From Geosiphon pyriformis (lineage: Eukaryota; Glomeromycota; Glomeromycetes; Archaeosporales; Geosiphonaceae): DNA of 64,000 nucleotides. A program made the position numbers and the translations under genes. The notes under the pieces are model-generated. The model made no database searches. It was not told the DNA's origin and saw only the letters and a program-made list of their open reading frames with translations. The stretch lies in the NCBI GenBank assembly GCA_016748015.1, contig JAAOMT010000760.1, positions 167,609 to 231,608 of the forward strand. Direction: 5' to 3'. Shown piece by piece: positions 12,655 through 24,795 of the stretch. How positions within the stretch are numbered: position 1 is the stretch's first letter; every line of letters starts with the position of its first letter.

Positions 12655-12677
12655 TGACCAGCCACTTGGGCCAGTCA
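12655..12677 (-). promoter_or_regulatory. 3' UTR hairpin of LINE copy 3
   Basis: RNA-sense arms TGACTGGCC and GGCTGGTCA form nine pairs, two of them G-U, around the loop CAAGT. The opposite strand would have two mismatches in place of the G-U pairs, so selection, if any, is on this RNA strand. Same position relative to the tail as at 5738, 28404, 34304 and 58482. Confidence 0.68.
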
Positions 12678-12685
12678 GAACTACA

Positions 12686-15600
12686 CTATACACCTATATG
12701 CACAGAAACTGGATCTCCAATACTTGAAAAAAATGGACAGAACTTATAAAACCTGAAACTAACTCCGAAAGCCTCAGCCACCCCCAGCAATCTGACCACA
12801 CCAGCCAAAAACACCATAGGCAAACCAGAAACTGAAGCAGGAGCGGAGCCATCATGTGAAATCAAACCGTGTCTTTCTATAAACGCTTGATGTCTGGCCT
12901 GAACCAACCAAACATCATCCCGAAATGCTAGACAAAACTCACGCACAAAGCTCACAATCCTCCTAACACCCTCCTTAGAATCTTTAAAGACCAAAACAGA
13001 CTCACAAAACCATTCATCAAAAACAAAGCCCTTACACAGAGCAACACCAACTCCAATCTCAGAAACACAAGAAGCCAAGGCCTATAAGACACATGAAGAA
13101 GAGTGAGAAAGACCAGAAAGAGCCTCCCAAGCTGAAGCATGTGCACCCAACAAACGAGCATGGCCAACGGCATCCTGAGGACACAAAAAGACATGATTCG
13201 AGGTCTCAACATTACCACAAAACAGACAGACCACACTGGGGTATCTCCTATCATATAAACGCTTGTGCACAGCAACAGGAAGCTGATGATGGAGAGCCTT
13301 CATAAAGTGAGTACGACAGCCTGCCGTGTGCATGCTGGTAAAACTGGATGCCAAGTGAAAATCAGGGTGCTACACCATAGAAGACTTAGACCAATTGATA
13401 TCAGCACGTAAACTATCATCCACAACACAAGAACCAACTCCAATCTCCTAACGAGCTTGATGAACTGACTGGAAAACATTACAAACAAAGTGTCTAGAGT
13501 TACCAGAAATTGCCGTACCACCAGCACATAGAAAACGTTCACTGACTAAATGAGGTAGGCGCCAAGCAGAGAGAGCAGCACCTTTGGCAAGTGTATCAGC
13601 ATGCTCATTGCCTAAGACACTTGAATGACCTTTCACCTTAACCCAATTCACATCCAAATTCTTTTGATGAATGATGGTGGCAATGTGACGACGCTCAATC
13701 CAACAGTGGTTCCTGAAATCCGGATGAACCAGCAAAGACTCCGACCTACATGCATTCAAAGCAGCCTGGCTATCCGAGAACAAGTCAATTGAACGAGAAA
13801 AAAGAACACACTCAAGGGCCAAAGCTATGGCTTGTAGTTCTGTCAGAGTAGAAGAAACCAAACCAGACACCCCAACACTCAAACCCAAATTAATGTCCTT
13901 AAAAAAAACAGCAGTACCTGCTCTCATGTCAATAGTGCCCAGACCAGAAAGAGATCCATCCGTATACACAGAAAGGCAGGCAGCATCAATGGTTGGCAAA
14001 GTGTCATAAATCACACCAAAATCATGAGAAAGACGAATATCAGACACAGCATGACCATCCACCAAAGAAGAACTTGAGGAGAGAGGCACAATGCTACCAA
14101 GAAAGCGAATGGAAAGATTAAACCAGAAAGGGACTGGGCCACAAGGGTCCAGTCTCTTCCAATGCTTGAAGGTCCCCCAACTGAAAACATCCCTATTATG
14201 GTCACAAAGCTGTTCCACGAAAGCAATTCCATAACACCTGAGTGAAGAAATGCACTTGAAAAAACAGGATTCACCAAGAACCAAAGACATAAGAGTACCG
14301 TACTGATGACGAAAAGCACAAGCTAGAGGGCTTTCCAAAGACAAATCACACCCAGAAAAAATGTGAACCACACCCACCAAAAAATTATCCGAGGGACTGA
14401 TAACAACACAAGCCGGAAACAGCAAGGGATGACGAGGATGCCAGCTGAGAACCTGGAGGTCATGAGACCTATGAGAAAACAAGTGACCCAAGACACCAGT
14501 AGAATTTGCAAAAGCAACAACGGAGGCCGATTTACTCTCAGCCTGGATCTGTTCGAAAGTTTTTAAATTGTACAAAGAGGGGTGATGAAATGCATCACTG
14601 GAGAAATCACGTGGCAATCCAGACTTGGACTTTAAGACCTTGCATACCAAAGCATCCTATTTATTACAAATACCAACAGAAACGAAACTGAATTGAGTCC
14701 TGTAGCTAATGATAGAGAAAAGAACTGCAGACACCAAATATGCACACTGTTTGTCCAAAATTGCCTTTCTCAAAACAAGATTCACAAAAAACCATACATC
14801 AGCCTGAGCTTTAGCCAAGCTAGGCTTCGAAAGACTCTCAGAAGACAAAAAAATACCCAAATAGTGATGAGATTCCCCTCTCTTGGCAATGGAAATAGGT
14901 GCACCACTGATAGTTAAATGAGGATCCAGCACCCGGCAATTAATGGGGATGGCCACTGTTTTGTCATTGTTAACAAAAATATTTTTAAACCTAAAAAACT
15001 CACTAGCAACATCAAGGATGCATTGTGTAGCAGCCTGGCTGCTACCAACCCAAATAGTATCATCGACAAAAGCGCCGGCAGCAAGAAACAAAGACAGCCC
15101 AGCTTGAGGATCCACCCAGCCAGTTCTTGATATGAAATGAGAATTCAACCTGTAGTCATACACACTATCCTGTCTCTTGACCTTGCACAAAAGTGAATCA
15201 TAAAAAATATGCCAGAGAAAAGGCGAGAAGACTTCTCCCTGATCCAGCTCATTGTAGACACAATACCCATCAGTCAAGCCAAAGTCAGTCATCACTTTAT
15301 TGACGTGACCATTGTGAATACTGCCAAAAAATCTAATAAATCTGTCACATATTTTGATCCTGACTAGACTCTTCTTAAGATGTTCTCAACCAACCGAGTC
15401 ATAAGCCTTGCGCATGTCCTGTAAAACCAGCCAAAGTTCACGGTTCTTCTCCAAGACATCCTCAACCACAGAACCAATAGCAAAAATAGGAGATTGCATC
15501 GTCGTACCCTTCAAAACCGAAAAATTATTCCCACAAAGAACATCAAAAGTGCTGCAAGCCAGAGAGATCCTATCTGAAAGGATCTTAGAGAGAATCTTGC

Positions 15601-17372
15601 GGGCCATTTCAATTAAAGCTATAAGACGGGTGTTTGTGAAAACACCTTCCTATTTATATGGTTTAGGAATTATTGAAACCCAAGCTTCTTTCCAAGGCCC
15701 AGAGACTGACTCGCCAACCAAACAGAAATTCAAGAGCACCAAAAGCATATTCAAAACAAATTTGTCACAATGTTTCCATAATTCATTGAAGATACCAGAA
15801 AGACCAGCTGCTTTTCCATCAGGAAGATCCTTAACAACAGCTGACAATTCATCAAAACTAATCGAACACATGACATCAGAAAAAGCACCATCGAACACAT
15901 AATCCAGAGGCCAATATTAACGAGCCCAATCCTCAGACAAGTTAGACACCATCTCACGTTTTCTGGTCCATCCCTCTATAATTTTGTCCACCTTAGACTT
16001 AACCAAAACAGGCTCTAAAATCAACTCATTATCTACAACCAAATGATCCAGGACCATCTTGTGAAAAAGATGCTCCAAAACACTCCTAATGGTGTGACTC
16101 TTGTTCAGCTCAAAACTTTCCATCTTCTTACCAATAGCCTGCTTGATCGAGGATTCCTCAGCGCACTTGGATTTCACTAATTTGAAGGAGCAGTATGATT
16201 TTCTTGCTTTGGCCAGCGCAGAACAAATAAGATTAAAATTAGAACCTGAAAGAAACAGAGACTTAACCACTGATGCACCAGGAGAGTCGAGTCTGTGCCA
16301 CACCTCCAACAAAGAAGCAAAACCATCACTAGAAGCCTAACGCAAAGCCTTGACCAACTTAGAAACCAGCAGCTCCAGTTTGTGAAACCTAGAAGAGGTC
16401 TTGGTAAACACGCCATCAAAACCTTTGAACCATTTTTTCTTAAATGTACCACCTGCTAAAAGAACCATAATCTTGCGAACAATGTCCCACATAGCGTCCA
16501 AATCTGAAAATCTTACTGCCACACCAAAAGCATCCGAGAACATAGAGACATTAGCAGCTGAGGCATCCCTGAACTCCAACCACTTAGCTTCATTGGCATT
16601 TTTAACATCAAACTTCCAATGGTCTTTATTCGCTTGCTTGCAAAGAGAATTCAAACACGTATTCAAGAGCCCGCCCAAACCCAAATCCACTGAAACAGCT
16701 TGATGGTCTGTGTCAAAATGCTTACTGACATTCAAAACTTTATGATACACTATTGCATTGACAAGACTTGAGGAGACAAACATGTAATCAATTGTTTTTT
16801 TAACACCCCTAAAATTTTTCCAAGTGGACATTTTTGCAGCCGAGCTACCAACTAAAGAATTAACTAAACCCAAATCAAAGCATCTTTTGAAACTTGCACT
16901 TTTATGAGAGCCGTTTTCATTAAAATCGCCACTGAGAATGATGAAAGAAGATTCGTTGACAGTCTTCACAATGAGAGAATTGATTTCATTAGCCTGAGAA
17001 AACCAAATCACCGAAGAAGCACCAGCATAAAGCCCCAAAATTGACACAGAAAGTTTGCTCTTGAAAAGTAATTTAATGGAAAAGAGCCGACCAGGCACCT
17101 CAGAAACCTTGCACACATGATGAGCCAGAAATGTCTATGATAACAGCAACACCTGCACCCAAGTGACCGGAGTTCAAACCAGAAGAGAACACTCGGACAC
17201 CATCAAACTTGTTTGCAATCCATGGACGAACCCTACTTTTTAATTTCATTTCAGTAACAATAGAAACCAAATTGTTCATTTCCTTATGCCACCTAATAAT
17301 GTCCTCTTGCTTAGTGGGAATGTTCATGCTCCTGATGTTGCACATAGCAACTTTCCAGACTAAACTGCTCAT
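12686..17372 (-). pseudogene. LINE ORF2 (endonuclease, RT, RNase H, zinc finger), copy 3
   Basis: About 1560 codons. ATG at 17372 (MSSLVWKVAMCNIRS). APE-type endonuclease about 17370-16650 (TEMKLKSRVRPWI, SGDFNENGS, DTDHQAVSV). RT about 15900-14650 with FVDD at 15059-15070. RNase H about 14000-13580: YTDGS at 13952-13966, ELQAIALALE, SDSQAAL and GHSSVLGNEHADTLAK. RVT-type zinc finger CLFCGNVETSNHVFLC about 13230-13180. One small deletion near 17132 shifts frame (only the first ~80 codons are out of phase). Stops near 16334, 15915, 15648, 15384, 14652, 13446, 13365 and 13079 are each a CAG/CAA or TGG codon changed by one transition, judged by alignment to sister copies. Not functional as read. 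Confidence 0.92.
17369..17372 (-). promoter_or_regulatory. ATGA stop-start overlap of ORF1 and ORF2
   Basis: ORF1 ends in TGA, of which the TG also belongs to the ORF2 ATG. The same TCAATGA context is present at 3562 (copy 1) and 10452 (copy 2); in copy 4 it is altered to ATAA (33107-33104). Conserved ATGA-type overlaps in LINEs are known to permit termination-reinitiation; that mechanism is inferred here. Confidence 0.65.
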
Positions 17373-19162
17373 TGAGTGAGGGGTAGAGACACCGAAAGCA
17401 CACCTATACTATTCACTTTGGCCGAAAGGCCCAGAACCATCTCCATTAGACACTTCATGCTGTCTTCCAGCTTAGACACCGAAGACATATCAAAAGACAC
17501 TGCTCCTGCGACATTCCCACCACTAGTGGACACATCTGAACCCTCACTCATCACTACATCTGCCCCTTGATCCTGTGATGAAGGAGTCACCAATGGCTGA
17601 CATCCAGGGCTAGGCTGGGGAACCGTTGGCCCGAGTGCATCCAATCTCTTAGCCAGCTTACCAACTTGCTCCGCAAGGCTGGTGAGACTGCACTCAAGAG
17701 CGGCGAACCTATTGTTGACTTCTATCACAACCGGTTGGGATGGCTTCATCTCCGAAGAGGAACCATTATTCACCACAATGTTTTGACCAGAAAGGGGGGG
17801 CGAAAAAGATCCGCGAGCAACCTCTGCTTAAGAGAGACCACCAAAAGAGACCGGATGGGCAACTGGAGCCAAGCGTTTGGCATAGATGGTTGCTAGCCTG
17901 CTTTTATTTGTATCTGAGAAAACTCTACACAGCAAACTACCAAAAAATAATTTCCCACCAACTGCACAACCCAATGACGTGTGACCCAATTTCTCACACT
18001 TGGCGCATTTAGCAGAAATGAGGCGAGACCAGTGAAGATTGGTGTTCCTGAGTACTGGCGTGGTTCCCACAGCAGCATCCAATGATTCAGCAGAGTCGAA
18101 ACAAACAACAACACACCTGGCCTGAGCATACGTAACTGAATAACGATCAATGACACACGTTTTCCCACTCACAGATCTAACAAAGTCCCAGATATCATGA
18201 GCGTTGGTCCCCATCAGCAATGTGTATAGCAGTGCCTTATGTTGGTCCCTTACATCCCATGCTTTCTTGTCTGAATCAGCCCTAGCCACATGCACAGCAT
18301 CTTTCCCGATTAAGATGGACCACTCAGCTGCGACCAAATCAGCCTGATCCAATTGTTCGAATTCTACCATCGCCTTCTGCCACAGCCCGATTAACTGCAT
18401 CTTAATTGCCTTAATAACTCCAAACTCGGATAGTGCAGTGCGCACAGCCTCAGCCGATGTTCCAATTGGAATTTTTTTCACGACCACAGCCTGATCTGAT
18501 CGCCCAGATGATCTCTTAAGATCGGTGTTTACCATAATATTCGCACCAGTAGCCTTTTCAGTGGCCTTTATTAGACCCGATTCGGAAGTGAATGTCACTC
18601 TGATGATCCCTGAGAATTTTGAGGGGGTAGATGCCCCCCCAAAACCATTAATTCCAGAAAATAATTTTCTCACCACCACAAGCTTTTCCTGAGAAGATTT
18701 GCCGGCCACTTTATCCAAGCCAATATTCAATGCAAATGACTTCCTGACTGGAATGTTGACCAAATTTTTCATAGAAGGAGGGAGCTCAAGAGGAGCATCC
18801 GAGAGAACACCATCATCACTACCATCTTTTGAGAAGTCAATCTTTCCCAACGGCTTGCCCAATGTCTTTTTGGTTCTAACCTTCGAACTCATGGGCATCC
18901 AATCATAATTTCCACCAGCCAGAGCTCCACCTTCATCATAATCAAAGCTGGTTTTCTCTACCAGACACTCCTCTTCCATATTGACACTTTCAGACTCAGT
19001 AGTGTTCCCAGTCTCTGAACCCCATGAACAAACACCAGGAACTCCAGCAGCAACCTCTCCATTATCAACACCCTCTGCCAACGCACTTCTCTTCCTCTTC
19101 TTCTTTGATGCAACTGCCTTAAAACCACTCTCAGAACCAGAAACTTTAGCAGTTTTTTTCAT
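17369..19162 (-). pseudogene. LINE ORF1 (RRM and CCHC protein), copy 3, one stop
   Basis: 597-codon frame with a single TAA at about 17828 that reads as CAA (Gln) to TAA; the frame continues unchanged to the TGA at 17371-17369. N-terminal basic, Ser-rich part (KKKRKRS near residue 20, a possible nuclear signal), RRM about residues 225-300 (AVVVKKIPIGT, LSEFGVIKAIKMQL, KAMVEFEQ), a second RRM-like unit, and an intact zinc knuckle CAKCEKLGHTSLGC (CX2CX4HX4C) near 18010-17965. A Leu-rich coiled-coil-like segment follows at about 17700-17640. If the single stop were read through, this would be a complete ORF1 product. It overlaps ORF2 by ATGA. Confidence 0.9.
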
Positions 19163-19303
19163 AACAGCAATAACGGAGCCAACAGTAGCCTCGTAATCGA
19201 AGAATAGTTTTGATTTATCGTACTGAATAGTAAAAAACTTCTTTCAAAAAAACTTTTGACTCTTTTTTTGGGAATTTTGAACGAAGGAAAGAAAGAAGTT
19301 TTT

Positions 19304-19315
19304 TTTTTTGTATTT
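19304..19315. repeat. Target-site duplication of LINE copy 3, right
   Basis: TTTTTTGTATTT, matching 12532-12543. Confidence 0.6.
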
Positions 19316-19511
19316 ATTATTATACCAATAATATTATAATTATTAATAAATATTACATATTTAAAACTTTTATAAAAATTAGTTGTTTTTTATTTAGACA
19401 ATATTAATATTTATTCATTTATTTTAAAACTTATTTTTACTATTTGTAAAAATTAAAATTTAATATTAAAAAAATTATTTAACAAAAAAAATTTAATATT
19501 TTTATTTATTT
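19316..19511. other. AT-rich spacer
   Basis: Very AT-rich, no open frame and no recognisable repeat beyond short A or T runs. Confidence 0.6.
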
Positions 19512-21733
19512 ATTAAAGTTTAATAAATATGGTCTAACTATTACTTAGTACTTTAGAAAAAACTAAGTTTCAAACTAAATAAAGTTTATGTGTTTTCTAT
19601 ATATAACTAGCTACTTAAGTCAGTTTAAATTATACTATGCTGTTATTTTATAAGAAAACTTGTCCAAAGTAGATATTTTTTGAACAATATCAAACAAAAT
19701 AAGACTATTAAAAAACCAATTTAATAAACCATTCAGCTGTTTTCATAAAACAGAATTTAACTTTAAAAGATTTAAATTCTTAGACTGCCATTAACTCATT
19801 AAATACTTTATCACTTATTTTAACTAGAATTTTAGAAACATCAGACATATCAATATTTTTTATGTTATACTCTGTTTTTAATACTACTATTTTTTTTCAG
19901 CTTATTAACAAATTTGCTAAAAGCACCCAAATACATTATAAGCTTATTGATCTTGTTTTTAAGCTTGTTGCTTAACACAAAATTACCCTTAACAAATTGT
20001 TTAAAAGTAGTTACCAATGCACCAATAAACTTAATAATAAATTCAACCAAAGTTAACAACTTGGCCAAATTAGATACCAACTAAAACAGAATCAAAAAAT
20101 TATTTTTAACTTCAGAAAAAAAAATAAAAGTCACTAATAAAAAGAAATCAGAATAGCCCAAAGGAACAAACAATTTAACATAAAACAAACATCTTAAAAG
20201 TTTTAAAAAAAAGAAGTAAAAAAATCATATAATCTACAGCCAAATAGTCTATTTTTTAACATCTGAAACAGCATCAACAACTGGAAGTTTTTTATTAAAT
20301 ATAACATTTTTTCAGTATACTAGTCTTAATAATAGCAGCATCCAAATTGACTGGAATCCAAACATAACCAAAACAAACCAGAAATAATAACCAAAATTAA
20401 AAGAGCAAAAGATAAAACAAAATCTAACCACCAACTTAAAAGATCATATTACTGATTTTAAACATAATACAACCAAAAAAAAAGTTAACCAACTTGGTTT
20501 TAAACTTATTATAAAACAAAATAGTTTCATTTTAATTTACCAAAAAGAAAATTCTAACACTATTTTTACTCACCAAAACTGACCAATAATTTAAAACAGA
20601 TACAATAGAGTTCAGTTTTTTAAAATAAACAACTATATATTGCCAAATACCAGCAGACTTTAGCACAACATGAGTAACTTTATTAAACACATTAAAAGCT
20701 GTCTTAATATTAGCAGTAAATACACCCAAAGACACATTATATAGCACAACAATAGCAGAAAAAAACCAGACTTAAAAATTATTAAAGACTTGGCAATTTT
20801 AAGAGTAGTTAAATAAACAGAACTTGTAAGCTCCACCAAAAAAGCAGCTTTTAAAAACTTTTAAAAAGCAAATTTTATACAAAAAAGTTTCACATTGTTT
20901 TTTAACACTAATTTTACATCTAAAAAACCATGTACAAACTGAAAAACAGCTTTAATATGAGTCAATTTGATCTTAAAATTAGCATTAAGCACCAGAATAG
21001 AAACCATCTACTTAGCAAACTTTTAACAACTAAAAATAGTTTTTTAAGTATCATTAATAGTAGCATCAGAAACTAGCAAAAAAAATAATTTAGTTTCTAT
21101 TTGGTCAGCCCAATTTTCAAGAACAAATAATACTATAGAAGATAGTTGTTTTGTTTTTAAAATTAATAATAATCTACTAAAAGACATCATATTTGGCAAT
21201 ACAATTAGATCTTGGCCTATTTTAAATAATGTAACAGAAATTTTATCTAAAATTTTATTAGAAACCACAAAAAAGTTCAGTATAATAATAGCAGAAATAA
21301 GCAACTGCCCTTACTTTTCTAAACTTTTGGTTTTTTTAACTATTTTTTGAAAAAAAAATGCTAATAACACTTAATATAGAAGTTATAAAAAAGAAAACCA
21401 GTTTGTTAACCAGTTTGTTATTAAAAATTTTTAGGCTCTTTAAAAGAATAAAGGCAATATTGAAACTAATTTAAATATGTCTTTTTGAGGAAATTTTGAT
21501 TAATAAAAACTAGTTAAAAATAAAAAAAATGATTTAGTAGCTATCAAATACAGTTTTTTATAATTATTAGATAAAAAAAGACTTCTAAAACGTTTTGCCT
21601 AGTTGCTTTTATAATAGAGAAAGTTTTTTTGATTGAAATTTTATTAAATATTTCAAGAAAGATATTATGTACAGCTTTTTTACTTTTTGCTCTAATTATG
21701 GTCATAAAATTAAGAAAAAAAAGAATTATATTG
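19512..21733 (-). mobile_element. ORF1-only retroelement, decayed full-length copy
   Basis: Same layout and length as the well-preserved element at 34201-36491 but heavily AT-converted. The 3' hairpin region is at 19604-19626. ORF1 remnants follow in order: coiled-coil part near 20080-19865, RRM part at 20747-20532 (corresponding to 35480-35280), the NWADQIETKLF segment near 21110 and the N-terminal part near 21700. There is no room for, and no trace of, endonuclease, RT or RNase H. Ends are estimated by alignment to 34201-36491, so they may be off by tens of bases. Confidence 0.75.
19604..19626 (-). promoter_or_regulatory. Degenerate 3' UTR hairpin
   Basis: RNA-sense arms AAACTGACT and AGCTAGTTA still form most pairs (A-T, A-T, C-G, T-A, G-U, C-G, T-A) despite heavy mutation of the rest of the element. 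Equivalent to 34304-34326. Confidence 0.45.
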
Positions 21734-22717
21734 TTTTTTTATATTTTTTAACTATATTATTAATTAAAATAAAATTAAATCAGATTTTATAAAATTAAAA
21801 AAGTATAAAACTTTTTATTATTTTAAAATATACCAAATTAAAAAAATTTTAAGATTAGTTTCTTATTATTAAAAATTTATTAATAATTACATTAAAAATA
21901 AGATATAATTAATTATTTACAAATATATTTTGTAAATAACTTAAATACAAAAAATTTGTAAAAATTTAATATTAAAAAAATTTTTTTATTTTTTTATTAT
22001 TTATAAACAAATTAACTTATATAAATTATTAACCAAAATCTTTGTTTTTTTAAAATTATTTATTTATAAAATACTAAAATACAATTTATTTAATTAATAT
22101 AAAAAATTCACAATATTATCCAATTTATTTTTTTAATAAAAATTAATAAATAAATAAAATAAGTAATAAAATATTTATATTTTTTTTTACTTAAAAAAAC
22201 AAATTATAGTTAATTTAAATAATTTTAAAAATATATAATATAAATAAATTTTTTATTACAAATTATTAAGTAGTTTTTGTTAATATTAAATTAAAAAGTT
22301 TTATTAAATACTATTTATAAAAAAACCAACAAAAAATTACCAAAAATACAAAGTGTATAATATAATTAAATGAAATTTAATTAAAATATTTTTAAATTAT
22401 ATTTTAAATATTGTAAATAGTTTTAATATTGTAAAAAATATTAATAATTTAAATAAAATATAAATTATTTTTTGCAAAGTTATAATATTTTTTATTAATA
22501 AAATTTTGTTAAAAATTTGATTTAATAATTTTAATATTATAAAAAATATTAAGTTTTTTTATTTTTTAACTTAAAGTTTTTGATTTTTAAAATTCTAAAA
22601 ACTTATAAGTTAAAAAACTTTGTTAAATTTTATGTATTATTAAAAAAATAACTATAATTAAATTTAATCAAAATTATTAAATTTAAATATTAATATTAGT
22701 ATTTTTGTTTTAAAATA
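21734..22717. other. AT-rich stretch without genes
   Basis: About 1 kb of A/T-dominated sequence with no open frame of note and no motif I can assign. Probably decayed repeat. Confidence 0.6.
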
Positions 22718-23975
22718 ATTTTTGAACTCTTTTTTTTTCTTATTTTTATAATTGTAATTAGAATTAAGAATAAAAAAGAATCTTTTGTTATTAAAGCAAT
22801 TAAATAAAATATCTTGACAATATTTTTTTTAAATATTAATAGTAAAAAACTGTTTTTAATGATTTTTAAAGCATTTTTTATTTTTAATTAATGGTTTTTT
22901 TCTAGTCAATGTTTTTTTTCAAAAAACATATTTGGATCAATTTTGGTATTGTTTTTATTTTTTTTAAGAGCCTTAAAATTTTTAATAATAAGCTAGTTAA
23001 CAAATTGGTTTTTTTTGTTTTTATTATTAATACTATCATTATTTTTTTGTAAATGATTAAAAATATTAAAGATTTCAAAAAACTGTAGCAGTTATTTGGA
23101 TTTGTTATTGTTATATCAAACTTTTTTGTAATTTTAAATAAAATTTTGAATAAGATTTTTCTAAAAACAGTTAGTTTTTTTTCTTAATATAAATAACAAT
23201 AACAATAATATATCTTTTAAAATAAGCCAAAATTAACTATTAATTGTGTTATTAAATATGATTTTTTTTAACAAATCATTGCCAATTCTAAAAGCAAAAC
23301 ATCTATTAAGTTATTTAATTTTAAGAATTAAATTAATCAAATAGAAATCAAATCAATTTTTTTTTCTTTTTTAATACTGTTTTTAGTAATATTTAAAAAA
23401 CAATTTTTAGTTGTCAAAAATTTTTTGTATAATTGTCTTTATTTTGATATCTAATACTACTTTCAAAATTAAATTGGTCTTGGTTAATTTTTTTGTTTTA
23501 TTTGTTGTTTGGCTTTATTAAATTCAAATTAATTTTTAAAAATAACATTAAGTTGTTTTGTATGAAATTTGTTTTTGAAAATTTTTTGGTTGTTATTGTT
23601 AAAATTTTTATTAATGGTTTTTTTTGATTACATTTAAGATTACAAAATTTTTTGTAGTGTTTTCTGGCTTTTTTTTTATTTTTGTTGTATTTTATAATAT
23701 TTTTCTTAGTGTTTTTAGTGTTTTTAATTTAGTTAAATTAAAATTTGCTGGCTTGTAACAATATACTGTTGTTATTTTTAAAAACTCTTTTTTTACTGCT
23801 ATTGTTTTTAATAATTAGTCTGTGTTAATTAAAAAAGATAGTATTTAGATCTTTTTTTCTAATTAAAGAAAAATTATTGTTTTATATAATATATTTTCAA
23901 AATCAAATTAATAAACTTTTTTTTCGATCATACTGCTTTTGAAATTAGTAATATGATCTAAAAAATTTGGAAAAT
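22718..23975 (+). mobile_element. ORF1-only retroelement, plus strand, truncated by the next copy
   Basis: Plus-strand decayed copy starting near 22718 (GAACTCTTT leader) with the N-terminal segment (about 22760-23000), the NWADQIE-equivalent near 23330, and the RRM region near 23680-23800 (TTTGCTGGCTTGTAACAATA corresponds to Pro-Ala-Gly-Ile-Trp-Gln-Tyr). It stops around the second RRM, at 23975, exactly where another copy begins. Identified by ordered similarity to 36460-35160 read on the minus strand. Confidence 0.65.
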
Positions 23976-24795
23976 ACAACTAAAAAAAACTCTTTGTATT
24001 TTTAATTTTATAATTACAACCAGAACAAAAAATAAAAAAACTGTAACTAATATCTCCTCTTTGGTATCTTACAAAGTTTTAAACAAAAAAGTTTTTTCTG
24101 TTATAAAAGCAACTAAACAAAACGTTTTAAAAGCTTTTTCTTAGCTAATAATAGTAAAAAGCTGGTTTTAATAACTGTTAAAACATTTTTTTTATTTTTG
24201 GCTGGTTTTTTACCAGTTAAAGTTCTAGTGTTGTTTTTATCTTATTCAAAAGCCCAAAAGTTTTTAATAATAAACTAGTTAACAAGCTGGTTTTTTTTTA
24301 TAGTTTCTATATTTGGTGTTTTTAATATTATTTTTTTAAATAAAATAATTAAAAAAACCAAAAATTCAAAAAAATAAAAACAGTTATTCATCTTTGCTAT
24401 TGTTACACCGAATCTTTTTGTAGTTCCAAATAAGATCTTATATAAGATTTCTATTATATTATTTAGTAGTCTATCCAAGATAGACCAAGGTTAATTATTG
24501 GTTATATTACAAAATGTAATTTTTTTTGACAAATAATTACTGGTTTTAGAAACAAAACAGCAGTCTTTTGTTGAATTATTTGTTCTTGGAAATTGGGCTG
24601 ATTAATAAAAACTGATTCAATTTTTTTTTGGTTTTTACTGCTGTTACTGGTAGTATTTGAAAAATTATTACTAATTATTAAAAGTTTGCTAAGTAAATAA
24701 TCTTTATTTTGGTGTCTAGTATTATTTTTAAGATTAAATTAGCTTATGTTAAGACTGTTTTTTAGTCTGTACATGGTTTTTTGGTTTCAAATAGT
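23976..24795 (+). mobile_element. ORF1-only retroelement, plus strand, 5' part
   Basis: Begins with a leader resembling the 5' end of the 34201-36491 element (ACTCTTTG then ATTTTATAATTACAACCAGA), so the 5' terminus is present. ORF remnant: ITTRTKNKKTVTNIS near 24010, then KATKQNVLKAF near 24105, NNKLVNKLVF-like near 24270 and GNWAD near 24590. Similarity fades after VHGFL near 24780. It appears joined head-to-tail with, or inserted into, the copy at 22718-23975. Confidence 0.65.

Larger units (their letters stand above)
12544..19303 (-). mobile_element. LINE copy 3, full length and best preserved, about 6.76 kb
   Basis: Minus-strand LINE with 3' tail at 12544-12574 (A-rich with scattered T in the RNA sense), conserved 3' region, ORF2 (17372-12686), ORF1 (19162-17369) and about 140 bp of 5' leader. 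It is the best reference copy: ORF1 has one stop, and ORF2 has one frameshift and about eight stops, all of the stops reachable by one transition. The leader contains CTTCTTTC/GAAAGAAG-type sequence also present at the 5' end of copy 2. Confidence 0.9.
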
